Origin: Thermoanaerobaculia bacterium
GTDB taxonomy: Bacteria; Acidobacteriota; Thermoanaerobaculia; Gp7-AA8
Direction: 5' to 3'
Assembly: GCA_017883235.1 (NCBI GenBank)
Contig: JADGNY010000031.1
Coordinates: forward strand, 1-53,466
DNA: 53,466 nt
Position numbers and translations under genes: made by a program. Positions 24,402 through 32,259 of this stretch are shown one piece after another (within the stretch, counting starts at the first letter, position 1; every line of letters starts with the position of its first letter). The notes beneath the pieces are model-generated. The model saw nothing but the letters and a program-made list of their open reading frames with translations. It was not told where the DNA came from and made no database searches.

Positions 24402-26900
24402 TCAGTGCCGGACCGCGTGTTGCCGCGCCGGTGGTGAAGGCTCACCGGGCGTTCCGGTAAATACAACCGCCGCGCCGGTCGAGCCGCCGTCGTAGGGTGC
24501 TCCAACGATGATCGTGCTGCCGTCGTCGGAGAGGGATGCGGACCATCCCTGATGGGCCACTCCCGTGCTGTCGGATGCGAGCAGTTTTGAGCCTCGACGC
24601 GACCAGACCTCCCCGCTTCTGGCCCAGATATAGACGGCTCCCGCCTCCTTGTCTTCGTAGGGATTGGCAACGATGGCGGTATTGCCGTCTCGGGAGATGA
24701 AGACGTTGAAGGAATTGTTCGCCCCCAGCTGGCCATGCTCCTTCCAGACGCCGCCGCTTCTGATCCAGACCGATGCACGGAGCAGGGCCGTGTTCCCGTC
24801 TCCTGAAAGCGCTACGGAAGTTCCATCGTCGATGAGCTTGGGTCCCTGTTGCGTCCAGACTCCGCCGTTTCTGGTCCAGACCCAGGCGGCATGGTCGCCG
24901 ATCGCTCCGACGAGAGCAGTGTTGCCATCGGCGGATAGAGCGACCGAGTAGCCCTGCCCCACGCCGAGGTTATAGCTGAAGACTCCGCCTGTTCCCACGA
25001 GTTTGGGTCCCTGTTGCGTCCAGACTCCGCCGCTCCTGGTCCAAACCCATGCCGCCCCCACACTTGAAGGGGAGTAGCAGCAAACGCCGCTGTGACTATC
25101 GTCCTCGTATCCTCCGACAAGGGCGGTGTTCCCGTCGGCGGAGAGAGCGACGGTGACGCCTTGGTTCGCTGCGCTCACGGCGCCCGAACCGACCAGCTTG
25201 GGTCCCTGCTGGGTCCAGGTTTCTCCACTCCTCGTAAAGATCCAGACCGCGCCGGTACCCCCGTTGTCAGTCCAGGTCGCGCCGGTATCGTTGTCACCGC
25301 TCGCTCCGACGATGACCGTACCGCCATTCCGGGAGATTGCCAAAGCACCTCCCTGATGGATCGAGAACCCATCGGCCGCTGTCCCAACCAGCTTTGCGGA
25401 CTCGGTCCACGTTCCTCCGCTGCGAGTCCAGACCCAGGTGGCACCGAAACCTCCGTGGTCAGAGGATCCTCCGACGACAGCGGTATTTCCGTCTCCCGAA
25501 ATCGCGACCGCGGTTCCTTGCGAGGCCCTTCCAGGAGTCAGTGCAGTCAACTTCGGTCCCTGTTGCGCCCAGTTGCTTCCGCTCCGAGTCCAGATCCACG
25601 CGGCGCCAGTACCAGCAGGTGAATAATCGTCATCGGCCGTCTTGCCGTAGCCGGAAAAGTCGTCTGCGGGACCTCCGATGATCGCCGTATTGCCGTCTGC
25701 AGAAAGCGCTACGGACGTTCCCTGGCGCGCGCCAGGGAACGGGTAGTACGGGATCGGCCTGGAACCGTAGTACGGTGGTGAAGCGTCCGTCCCGACCAGT
25801 TTGGAAGCCTGCAGCGACCAGACGTCGTTCGTCCGGGACCAGACCCACGCCGCAAAGGGATCGGATGGCGATCCGACGATGGCGAGATTGCCATCTCCGG
25901 AAAGCGAGACCGAGGTCCCCTGGTAGATGCCATTTGGTGTCGCGAGACTCGGTCCCTGCTGCGTCCAGACTCCTCCCTTTCGCGTCCATACGCAGACGGC
26001 TCCCCCGCTGGCGGCTCCCGGAACGGTGCCTGGGCCGCCGATGATGGCCGTGCCGCCGTCCGCGGAAAGTGCCACTGAATATCCCTGAAAACCTTCGCTC
26101 GTTGCGACCTTCCCAACCAGCTTGGGCCCCTGTTGCGTCCAGACGCCGCCGCTACGCGTCCAGATCCAGGCGGCGCCCTGAGACCCAGCTGTTTGTGAGG
26201 CGATATTAGAAGGTACCGGATCGTCGAAGGGTCCTCCCACGATCGCTGTGTTTCCGTCGGCGGAGAGCGATACGGAAAAGCCTTGCTCCGAGTTCCAGAT
26301 CGCCCCAGTGCCGGTCAGACCCGGTCCCTGCTGGGTCCAGACGCCGCCGCTCCGTGTCCATACCAGAGCTGCTCCGGCGTATACCCCGATCCCGTCGAAG
26401 GTTCCGCCCTCCAGCGGACGTCCGACGATCACTGTGTTTCCATCGGCCGAAAGGGCCACCGACATCGTCTGTTGATAGGGGTTTGTGCCGGTCAGTCCGG
26501 ATGCCTGCTGGCTCCAGAGGCCGTTATTCGCGCTCCAGATCGAGGCACCATAGCCTCCTCCAACCGCGACCGTCAGTCCGTCGCCGGAGATGGCCACCGC
26601 GATTCCCTGGAAAACGACTCGGTTGCCCGTTTCGCTGAGTTTGGCCGACCTGGCCCAGACTCCTCGATCTCTGGTCCAGATCCAGGCGGCCCCCCGGTAA
26701 TTATCGATGATGTCGCCTCCGACAACGGCGGTGTTGCCGTCCGCCGAGAGAGCCACGGAGAATCCCTGTCGAGCAGCCGCCATGGCGGCAGTCCCAACCA
26801 GCTTCGGACCCTGCTGCACATACTGCGCGAGGGACTGATGGGAAGAGAACAGCGTGCCGCACGCGAAGAGCAGCGGCAGGACTACCTGGCGAATCTTCAT
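24402..26900 (-). CDS. Secreted FG-GAP / beta-propeller repeat protein
   Basis: This 832-residue protein has a signal peptide (MKIRQVVLPLLFACGTLFSS, cleaved near SLAQ). It then carries about fourteen repeats of roughly 55 residues with the core SVALSADGNTAIVGGP and GAAWIWTRSGGVWTQQGPKL. This matches the FG-GAP_2 type of beta-propeller repeat found on many secreted bacterial proteins. The repeats probably build one or two extracellular propellers for binding. The repeat DNA is nearly uniform, which suggests recent duplication or gene conversion. It is convergent with the ABC-F gene and divergent from cinA. No enzymatic domain or anchor is seen. Confidence 0.88.
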   Translation of the reverse strand: MKIRQVVLPLLFACGTLFSSHQSLAQYVQQGPKLVGTAAMAAARQGFSVALSADGNTAVVGGDIIDNYRGAAWIWTRDRGVWARSAKLSETGNRVVFQGIAVAISGDGLTVAVGGGYGASIWSANNGLWSQQASGLTGTNPYQQTMSVALSADGNTVIVGRPLEGGTFDGIGVYAGAALVWTRSGGVWTQQGPGLTGTGAIWNSEQGFSVSLSADGNTAIVGGPFDDPVPSNIASQTAGSQGAAWIWTRSGGVWTQQGPKLVGKVATSEGFQGYSVALSADGGTAIIGGPGTVPGAASGGAVCVWTRKGGVWTQQGPSLATPNGIYQGTSVSLSGDGNLAIVGSPSDPFAAWVWSRTNDVWSLQASKLVGTDASPPYYGSRPIPYYPFPGARQGTSVALSADGNTAIIGGPADDFSGYGKTADDDYSPAGTGAAWIWTRSGSNWAQQGPKLTALTPGRASQGTAVAISGDGNTAVVGGSSDHGGFGATWVWTRSGGTWTESAKLVGTAADGFSIHQGGALAISRNGGTVIVGASGDNDTGATWTDNGGTGAVWIFTRSGETWTQQGPKLVGSGAVSAANQGVTVALSADGNTALVGGYEDDSHSGVCCYSPSSVGAAWVWTRSGGVWTQQGPKLVGTGGVFSYNLGVGQGYSVALSADGNTALVGAIGDHAAWVWTRNGGVWTQQGPKLIDDGTSVALSGDGNTALLRASVWIRSGGVWKEHGQLGANNSFNVFISRDGNTAIVANPYEDKEAGAVYIWARSGEVWSRRGSKLLASDSTGVAHQGWSASLSDDGSTIIVGAPYDGGSTGAAVVFTGTPGEPSPPARQHAVRH

Positions 26901-27014
26901 GAGAGCTCAGACCTTGGAATGCCGATTTTCGGAGTGACTCGTGATGCGGTCCCCCTCCGAGCAATGTTACTCTCAAGTTGCCGCGGGCGAGTTTGCTGGA
27001 TAGGCTGCGCCGCG

Positions 27015-28307
27015 ATGATTGACGCCGGAAAACCGAAGCCTGACGATTCTCACAACAGCGAGACCGCAAAGCCGCACACAGCCTCCTTCATCGCCATCGG
27101 CTCCGAAATGCTCGGGCCTACCCGCGTCGATACGAACTCGTTGAAAGTCACGGCCGCGTTCGAGTCATTTGGGATCGGGGTCATCCGCAAGAGCGTCGTG
27201 GGCGATACGCAAGGTGAGCTGGTGGACGAGATCCGCTACGCACTGGCGCACGCGGACATCCTCGTTACATCGGGAGGCCTGGGGCCGACCGAGGACGACA
27301 TGACGCGCGAAGCGCTGGCGGAGGCGCTCGGGCTGGAGATGGAGGTCGACGCCGGGATCATCGACCGACTGGAGAAACGCTTCGCCGCGCGCGGTTGGAA
27401 AATGCCGGAGGTCAACAAGCGGCAGGCCAACGTCTTCATCGGCCAGACCACCCTTACGAACGAGCGCGGGACGGCTCCCGGGTTTCACATCGAGCAGGGG
27501 GGCAAGCACGTCTGGGTCTTCCCCGGGGTGCCGCACGAGTTGGAGTGGATGGTTGCTTCGTATCTGACGCCGTGGCTGGCGTCGATCACGGCCGGCCAGT
27601 CGCGTTTCCGGCGCGTTCTGAAGATCGCCGGGATGACGGAGTCGGGGGTGGAGGAGCGGCTCAAGCCGTACTACACCGCCCATCCCGAGCCGTTGACGAT
27701 CCTGGCCACCGGCGGTCAGATCGAGCTGCACCTCGCTGCCGACGGTGCCGAATCGGAGGCGCTGGCGCTCATCGCCGCACTCGAGGCCGAACTGCTGGAG
27801 ATCTTCGGCGACAAGATCTTCGGCGCCGATGACGACACGCTGGAGGGGATCGTCGGCCGGATCCTGACCGAGCGCGGCGAGACCGTCGCCACCGCCGAGT
27901 CGTGCACTGGCGGCCTGCTGGCATCGCGCATCACCGACGTTGCCGGGAGCTCGGCCTACTTCATGGGGGGCGCCGTCTGCTACACCGCCGCGGCGAAGAC
28001 GGCGTTGGCCGGCGTGGATCCAGGACTCATCTCGGAACACGGCGAAGTCTCCGAGCCGGTGGCTATCGCGCTGGCCCGCGGCGCGCGCGAACGCTTCGGA
28101 ACGACGTACGGGATCGGCGTCACCGGCATCGCCGGACCGGGCGGTGGGACGCCGGAGAAGCCGGTCGGCACCGTTCACATCGCCGTCGCCGGTCCAGGGA
28201 CGCACAAACACCGCAAGATGCTCTGGCCGATGGAGCGCAGCCTGTTCAAACGGATTACGACGCAGTCGGCGCTCGATCTGTTGCGGCTGTTCATCGTGCG
28301 CGCATGA
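27015..28307 (+). CDS. cinA: CinA-like protein with nicotinamide-nucleotide amidase domain
   Basis: This 430-residue protein has the two usual CinA parts. The N-terminal MoCF-like domain (SFIAIGSEMLGPTRVDTN, DILVTSGGLGPTEDDMTREALAE) hydrolyses ADP-ribose or related compounds. The C-terminal domain (VATAESCTGGLLASRITDVAGSSAYF, YGIGVTGIAGPGGGTPEKPVGTVHIAV) deamidates nicotinamide mononucleotide and so recycles NAD breakdown products. The ATG at 27015 places the start about 30 residues before the first conserved strand. A 57-bp remnant of a second cinA 3' end lies at 30067-30123. A 21-bp tandem array begins just downstream. Confidence 0.94.
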   Translation: MIDAGKPKPDDSHNSETAKPHTASFIAIGSEMLGPTRVDTNSLKVTAAFESFGIGVIRKSVVGDTQGELVDEIRYALAHADILVTSGGLGPTEDDMTREALAEALGLEMEVDAGIIDRLEKRFAARGWKMPEVNKRQANVFIGQTTLTNERGTAPGFHIEQGGKHVWVFPGVPHELEWMVASYLTPWLASITAGQSRFRRVLKIAGMTESGVEERLKPYYTAHPEPLTILATGGQIELHLAADGAESEALALIAALEAELLEIFGDKIFGADDDTLEGIVGRILTERGETVATAESCTGGLLASRITDVAGSSAYFMGGAVCYTAAAKTALAGVDPGLISEHGEVSEPVAIALARGARERFGTTYGIGVTGIAGPGGGTPEKPVGTVHIAVAGPGTHKHRKMLWPMERSLFKRITTQSALDLLRLFIVRA

Positions 28308-28344
28308 CGGCGAGACGATCGCGAAGGGCACCGCCTCCCTCTCG

Positions 28345-28638
28345 ATCCAGACGGCCTGCCTCGTGAATGGCGCCGAACGCCTCGGGATTGAAGCCGGACG
28401 CCTCGCTATCAAGACACGGCGCTTCGCGATTGAAGACCGCTGCTTCGACATTGAAACCGACTGCTTCGACAATGGAAAATTCTGCTTCGAGATTGAAAAC
28501 GTCTCCTTCGAAGAGTGCTGCCCCGTCAATGTCGAGGCAGCCGTTTTCAATATCGAGGCAGCGGTTCTCCCTGTCGAAGTAGTTTTCTCCGTAGCAGTGG
28601 AGACGTTTCTTGATATCGAGGCAGACGTCGTCGCATGA
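28345..28638. repeat. Third 21-bp tandem array, 14 units in two opposed halves
   Basis: Fourteen consecutive 21-bp units fit without gaps. The eight units at 28345-28512 resemble attgaaaccgactgcttcg plus one base. The six units at 28513-28638 resemble gaggcagccgttttcaatat plus one base, which is the reverse complement of the first type with about 17 of 21 positions the same in the best pairs. The array therefore has a dyad centre near 28512/28513 and could fold into one long imperfect hairpin. Heptapeptide-repeat frames exist on both strands because 21 is a multiple of three, but none has a plausible start or domain. The sequence is unrelated to the arrays at 1 and 3250. Confidence 0.85.
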
Positions 28639-28789
28639 GAGGCGCCACGCCACGATCGCGAGGCACTCGTTGTCATTCGGAGAGAACCACTGGCCGTTTG
28701 CGGGCGGGCTCCGACGAACACAGGGCGGGCTTGGCCCGCAACCCAACCCTTCTCGATGCGCGAGGAATAGGGGGCCGCAACGCGGGGGA
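28639..28789. other. Spacer without a recognisable gene
   Basis: I see no convincing gene or long repeat here. A small motif gggcgggcttggcccgc at about 28720 can form a short hairpin. Confidence 0.3.
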
Positions 28790-29035
28790 GTTACGCGCGC
28801 GGAGGCGCGCCGGACAATCCAGCCCCGCGCTTTGCGCGGGTAGGTTGCGCCCAAGTTTGCCGGCCGCGGAGGCGGCCGGGACAACACCGGCCAAATCGCC
28901 TGAGAAGCGCGATCCTCCAGTTCCTGTGGCGGCCGCCTCCGCGGCCGCGCTACAAACCATCACCGATACCCCGCGCTCGCGCTACGCCGAGCGCGGGGCT
29001 GAGTTGTGGCAGCGCGCCTCCGCGCGCAACCAGTA
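28790..29035. mobile_element. Nested-hairpin element with mirrored arms
   Basis: Three hairpins appear in order on the left (gcgcgcggaggcgcgc, cccgcgctttgcgcggg, ggccgcggaggcggcc) and in reverse order on the right (ggccgcctccgcggcc, ccgcgctcg...cgagcgcgg, gcgcgcctccgcgcgc). The two arms of about 100 bp are near-inverse copies around a centre of about 50 bp. No gene is inside. The same architecture occurs at 34866-35095 with different sequence. The element lies between cinA and copD, which are convergent. Confidence 0.75.
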
Positions 29036-29149
29036 TCCATGCCGGCTGCGCGGGGGGACGTTGCGCATGGAGAAATCGTCGCGTCGTCGAGGAAACCAAG
29101 GGTTAGTAGTACAGGGTCCGTGATTCCACTCCGATCGGGAGACATACGG

Positions 29150-30010
29150 TTATCGCGGCGAGGGGAGGCTCACGAGCACGGACGTGATGACGAGCACGAT
29201 CGTCGCGGCGATGACCTCAGCGGTGGCCGAACGGCGCAGGACCGCCGCCGCCGATTCGGTGCCGAGGAGCGGCCGCTGGCGGCGCCAGTTCCAGGCACCG
29301 AATCCGACCACGATCAGAACGACGCAGAGCTTGGCGATCAGCGTCAGGCCGTACGCCGTCGTCCAGAGTGCATCGAGCCGTTTCAGGTGGGTCCATGCGG
29401 TGATCACGCCGGTGAGTCCCAGGACGGCGAAGGCACTGAGCGCGAGCGGCGAGAAGCGGTGGACCATGTTGGCGGAGATGGAACCGCGGCGGATGGGTGG
29501 CAGATCGCTGTTCATGACGGTGGTGAAGCCGGCCACGAGCATGATGAAGAGCGTCCCGATCCAGAGGCCGCCGGCGAGGCGATGGATCGGATTTACGGCG
29601 CGGCTCCACTGGCCGTAAAAGAGGCTGGTCAACGGGCCGACGACGACGCCCGCGGCCGCGAGCGCCCAGCCGAGGCGAACGTGCGCCAGCGCCAGGGCCA
29701 GACCTACAACGGCCAGGGCGATGCACAGCGTCTGAACCAGCGTCGCGCCGTTGCCGGTGATCGCGCCGGCGATCGACGTGTGATTCTTTGCTGCCAGGCG
29801 TGGGAGCGTGAGCACGTAGAGGATCGTGGTGACCAGCGCGCCGATGAATCCGAACAAGGCCGCGCGCTGTGCGGCGCGCCGGGCGATGTCCACCTCCGCG
29901 GCGGCATCCGCGCGGAGGACGACGTAGCGAAAGGCGACGGCGCCGGTGGCGAAGAACGCTGCCAGGAAGCCGGTCAACTCGGTGAGTGCTTCGGAAATCG
30001 TAAAGTCCAT
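29150..30010 (-). CDS. CopD-family copper resistance / membrane protein
   Basis: This protein of about 286 residues has eight hydrophobic segments and the family features of CopD: the region FYGQWSRAVNPIHRLAGGLWIGTLFIMLVAG with its His, and VHRFSPLALSAFAVLGLTGVITAW. CopD proteins sit in the inner membrane and are linked to copper uptake or homeostasis. The ATG MDFTISEAL at 30010 is chosen, since the longer start at 30034 lies inside a 35-bp direct repeat. No CopC gene is nearby, so the partner is not visible. The family call is solid, and the copper role rests on the family. Confidence 0.85.
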   Translation of the reverse strand: MDFTISEALTELTGFLAAFFATGAVAFRYVVLRADAAAEVDIARRAAQRAALFGFIGALVTTILYVLTLPRLAAKNHTSIAGAITGNGATLVQTLCIALAVVGLALALAHVRLGWALAAAGVVVGPLTSLFYGQWSRAVNPIHRLAGGLWIGTLFIMLVAGFTTVMNSDLPPIRRGSISANMVHRFSPLALSAFAVLGLTGVITAWTHLKRLDALWTTAYGLTLIAKLCVVLIVVGFGAWNWRRQRPLLGTESAAAVLRRSATAEVIAATIVLVITSVLVSLPSPR

Positions 30011-30030
30011 GGCGCGCGTTAAAGCGTATT

Positions 30031-30065
30031 CCATGCCCGGAGTAATCGCGAGGCTCGATCCGTTA
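30031..30065. repeat. 35-bp direct repeat, left copy
   Basis: The 35 bp beginning ccatgcccggagtaatcgcg are identical to 30853-30887, which lie at the start of the serine dehydratase gene. The two copies bracket the cinA remnant and the vapBC module. Confidence 0.95.
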
Positions 30066-30066
30066 A

Positions 30067-30123
30067 CGGATCACGACGCAGTCGGCGCTCGATCTGCTGC
30101 GATTGTTCATCGTGCGCGGGTGA
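30067..30123 (+). pseudogene. 3' remnant of a second cinA allele
   Basis: These 57 bp match the last 57 bp of cinA (28251-28307) at 51 positions and translate to RITTQSALDLLRLFIVRG plus stop, against RITTQSALDLLRLFIVRA in cinA. Four of the six differences are silent third- or first-position changes (ATT/ATC, TTG/CTG, CGG/CGA, CTG/TTG). The other two lie in one codon and change the last residue. The pattern shows that the remnant came from a cinA that was once under protein-level selection, so it is a different allele rather than a passive copy. It follows the 35-bp repeat by one base. Confidence 0.8.
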
Positions 30124-30139
30124 CGTACACTTTGTGTGC

Positions 30140-30445
30140 ATGAAGCGGATGCATGTGACTCTGGACGAAGAGGCGCTGGAACAAGCGCGGCGGCTGACCG
30201 GAAAGAAGAGCTATTCCGAAACGATCAACCACGCGATCGCGCAGATCGTGAAGCAGGATCGCCTGCGGCAGGCGATCGATGCTCTGGCGAAAGACCCGAA
30301 CCCGTGGTGGCCCGGATACGTCGAGGAAATGGCGCCGGATGTTGCTGAATACCTAAAGAAGAAAGAGAAGCCGCGCCGTCGAACAGCCGCGAGCACCGTC
30401 CGAGCGCCGCGCGTCAAGCAAGCGAAACTCCGTGGTTCTCGTTGA
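30140..30445 (+). CDS. VapB-like antitoxin, ribbon-helix-helix
   Basis: This 101-residue protein starts KRMHVTLDEEALEQARRLTG, a strand-helix pattern of the VapB/Arc antitoxins, followed by KKSYSETINHAIAQIVKQDR. The basic C-terminal tail (KKKEKPRRRTAASTVRAP) would wrap around the toxin or bind DNA. It overlaps the PIN toxin gene by 14 bp, the usual order of antitoxin before toxin. The pair is expected to repress its own promoter just upstream. The ATG at 30140 or 30149 could be the start. The module lies between 35-bp direct repeats. Confidence 0.85.
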   Translation: MKRMHVTLDEEALEQARRLTGKKSYSETINHAIAQIVKQDRLRQAIDALAKDPNPWWPGYVEEMAPDVAEYLKKKEKPRRRTAASTVRAPRVKQAKLRGSR

Positions 30446-30824
30446 CACGAGCGTCTGGATCCAGAAGCGGTCTGCCGACGAGCTTTTCGCGTTGGCCAAC
30501 GATGAGTCGCTGGCAATTTGTCCGCCGATTCTTCAGGAACTGCTGCTGGGTGCGTGGGATCAAGTGCGAATGAACCGGGTGCACACGATTGCGGACAATT
30601 CGGGGATGCTTGACTCGCCGGTTCCCGTAGAGCGCTTCGAAGTGGCCGGCGCGATGTACTGTACCGCTCGCGCTCGATCGTTCACGATTCGTTCGTCGAA
30701 CGATTGCCTTATCGCTGCGATCGCCATGCATCACGACGTCCTGCTGCTGCACGGCGATCGGGACTTCGATTACATCGCGCGGCTTTTCCCGCTACGGGCG
30801 CGCAACATCAACCCTTCCGCCTGA
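30432..30824 (+). CDS. VapC-like PIN-domain toxin ribonuclease
   Basis: This 130-residue PIN-domain protein shows the acidic metal-binding residues in the expected places: VLVDTSVW with Asp near residue 5, a conserved Glu in PPILQELLLG, NDCLIAAIAMHHD and LLHGDRDFDYIARLF. VapC toxins cleave tRNA or rRNA and stop translation when the antitoxin is degraded. A GTG start is used, 14 bp inside the antitoxin gene. The protein appears intact. The natural target cannot be read from sequence. Confidence 0.92.
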   Translation: MVLVDTSVWIQKRSADELFALANDESLAICPPILQELLLGAWDQVRMNRVHTIADNSGMLDSPVPVERFEVAGAMYCTARARSFTIRSSNDCLIAAIAMHHDVLLLHGDRDFDYIARLFPLRARNINPSA

Positions 30825-30852
30825 ACGCGTTTGTGATCACGTCGTTTTAAAG

Positions 30853-30887
30853 CCATGCCCGGAGTAATCGCGAGGCTCGATCCGTTA
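30853..30887. repeat. 35-bp direct repeat, right copy
   Basis: This copy is identical to 30031-30065. It overlaps the extreme 5' part of the serine dehydratase reading frame (MPGVIARLDPL), which is why the downstream ATG at 30897 is preferred as the start of that gene. Confidence 0.95.
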
Positions 30888-30896
30888 CGGAGCCGC

Positions 30897-31832
30897 ATGA
30901 TCGAAAGCTTTGCCCACCTCCAGCAAATTGCCCTCGACCGCGACCTCGCCGACGTCTTTCTGGAGAGCGACGAGCAGGAGCACGCCGTTCCCGGGGACCA
31001 GATCCTCGAAGCGCTGCGCCGCCGCCGCGCCGTGATGCGCGATTGCGTGGAGCGCGGCAAGGGCGGCGGCACGTCGATGGGGAAGCTGGTCGGCAACGAG
31101 GCCAAGCTGCTCAATGACGCCTTCCTGGCCGGGCGTACGTTCCTCGATCCGCTGACGGTCAAGGCCGAGATCTACGCGCTGTCGGTGATGGGGGAGAACT
31201 CGCGGATGGGGGTCATCGTCGCCGCGCCGACGGCCGGTGCTGGGGGCGTCGTCCCGGGCATGCTGCTGGCGCTGGAGGAAGAGCGCAACATCGATATTGA
31301 AAAGACCGTCCGCGCACTCGTCGTCGCCGGCGGAGTGGGCTCGATCATCGCCCTTTCAGCCAACATCTCCGGCGCCGCCGGCGGTTGTCAGAACGAGGTT
31401 GGCGTGGCCGCGGCGATGGGCGCGGCTGCCGTCGCCTACATGATGGGCGGAACACCTCGTCAATCCATTCACGCCGCCGCGATCGCTCTCAAGAACACCC
31501 TCGGCCTGGTCTGCGATCCGGTCGGCGGCCTGGTGGAAGTGCCGTGTGTGAAGCGCAACGCCATCTTCGCCGTCCATGGCCTCACCGCGGCGCAGCTCGC
31601 CCTCGCCGGCGTCGAGTCGGTCATCCCGATGGACGAGGTCGTCGAAGCGATGGTTCGCATCGGCCGTGCCCTCCCGCGCGGCCTTCGCGAGACCGCCGAA
31701 GGCGGCCTGGCCACCACCCTCACCGGCTGCACCATCGGCGATCGCCTCAAGACCGAAGCGAACGAACGCCGGGCGGAGCGGGCGGCGGAGAGGGAGCGGG
31801 CGGCCCAGGAGAGGAAGGAGTCGGTGCACTAG
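30897..31832 (+). CDS. sdaAA: L-serine ammonia-lyase, iron-sulfur, alpha subunit
   Basis: This 311-residue protein matches the SDH alpha domain: GTSMGKLVGNEAKLLND, APTAGAGGVVPGMLLAL, AGGCQNEVGVAAAMGAAA and LVCDPVGGLVEVPCVKRN. The cysteines in these motifs hold the [4Fe-4S] cluster that removes water from L-serine to give pyruvate and ammonia. The beta subunit or domain is not present next to it, so it must be encoded elsewhere or be a two-gene form. ATG 30897 follows GGAG. A longer start at 30855 would read through a 35-bp direct repeat. The stop is followed at once by the palindromic end of the next cassette. Confidence 0.93.
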   Translation: MIESFAHLQQIALDRDLADVFLESDEQEHAVPGDQILEALRRRRAVMRDCVERGKGGGTSMGKLVGNEAKLLNDAFLAGRTFLDPLTVKAEIYALSVMGENSRMGVIVAAPTAGAGGVVPGMLLALEEERNIDIEKTVRALVVAGGVGSIIALSANISGAAGGCQNEVGVAAAMGAAAVAYMMGGTPRQSIHAAAIALKNTLGLVCDPVGGLVEVPCVKRNAIFAVHGLTAAQLALAGVESVIPMDEVVEAMVRIGRALPRGLRETAEGGLATTLTGCTIGDRLKTEANERRAERAAERERAAQERKESVH

Positions 31833-31898
31833 CTGCGCGGAGCGCGTTATCTGCGCTAACGCGCGTTGTCGGTTGTCTGCGCGCTGCGGCGCGCGTGG
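31831..31898. repeat. Left inverted end of the DUF2442 cassette
   Basis: The inner 38 bp (31861-31898, including gttgtcggttgtctgcgcgc) are the exact reverse complement of 32189-32226. The outer part (agctgcgcggagcgcgtta) matches the outer right end imperfectly. The end starts on the last base pair of the serine dehydratase stop codon. Confidence 0.93.
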
Positions 31899-31945
31899 AC
31901 CAGACGGAGGAGTCAGCCGAGTGCTGGTGAACCCTTGGAGTAGCT

Positions 31946-32188
31946 ATGCCTGACGTTATCGAAGTTCGTTATGTGCGCGACTACACCGTCTGGATCAAGT
32001 TCGACGACGGTACGCAGGGTGATGTCGATATTTCGCGGTCCTTCAAAGGTCCGGTGTTCGAGCCGTTGCGCGATCGCGAGTACTTCAGGCAGGTACGGGT
32101 AAACCCTGATCTGGGTACGATCGTCTGGCCGAACGGCGCAGATGTCGCTCCGGAAACGTTGTACGAACGGGTCCAGGTGACGGCCTGA
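31946..32188 (+). CDS. DUF2442 protein, cargo of an inverted-repeat cassette
   Basis: This 80-residue protein matches the DUF2442 pattern: VRYVRDYTVWIKFDDGTQGDVDIS, GPVFEPLRDREYFRQVRVNPDLGTIVWPNGADVAPETLYE. The family often sits beside DUF4160 genes and is suspected to be the antitoxin-like half of a toxin-antitoxin pair, but no partner gene is present here. The ATG has GGAG six bases upstream. The gene is bracketed by 38-bp perfect inverted repeats. The right one begins at the base after the stop codon and the left one ends 47 bp before the start. This packing suggests that the gene moves as a unit with its ends. Confidence 0.88.
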   Translation: MPDVIEVRYVRDYTVWIKFDDGTQGDVDISRSFKGPVFEPLRDREYFRQVRVNPDLGTIVWPNGADVAPETLYERVQVTA

Positions 32189-32259
32189 CCACGCGCGCCG
32201 CAGCGCGCAGACAACCGACAACGCGCGCGAAGCGCAGACAACGCGCGAAGCGCAGTTAC
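32189..32259. repeat. Right inverted end of the DUF2442 cassette
   Basis: The first 38 bp are the perfect inverse of 31861-31898. The rest (gcgaagcgcagacaacgcgc, then gaagcgcagtta) continues with hairpin units with a GAA loop. It ends beside the stop codon of the GWxTD gene on the other strand. Confidence 0.93.

Noticed and set aside
26283-27014. N-terminal extension of CinA
   Set aside because: The extended frame is antisense to the FG-GAP repeat gene, and CinA homology begins after 27015.
31831-32259. Integron gene cassette with attC sites
   Set aside because: Integron cassettes have a single attC at the 3' side with GTTRRRY and RYYYAAC core sites. Here both sides carry full inverse copies and no such core sites or integrase are seen.
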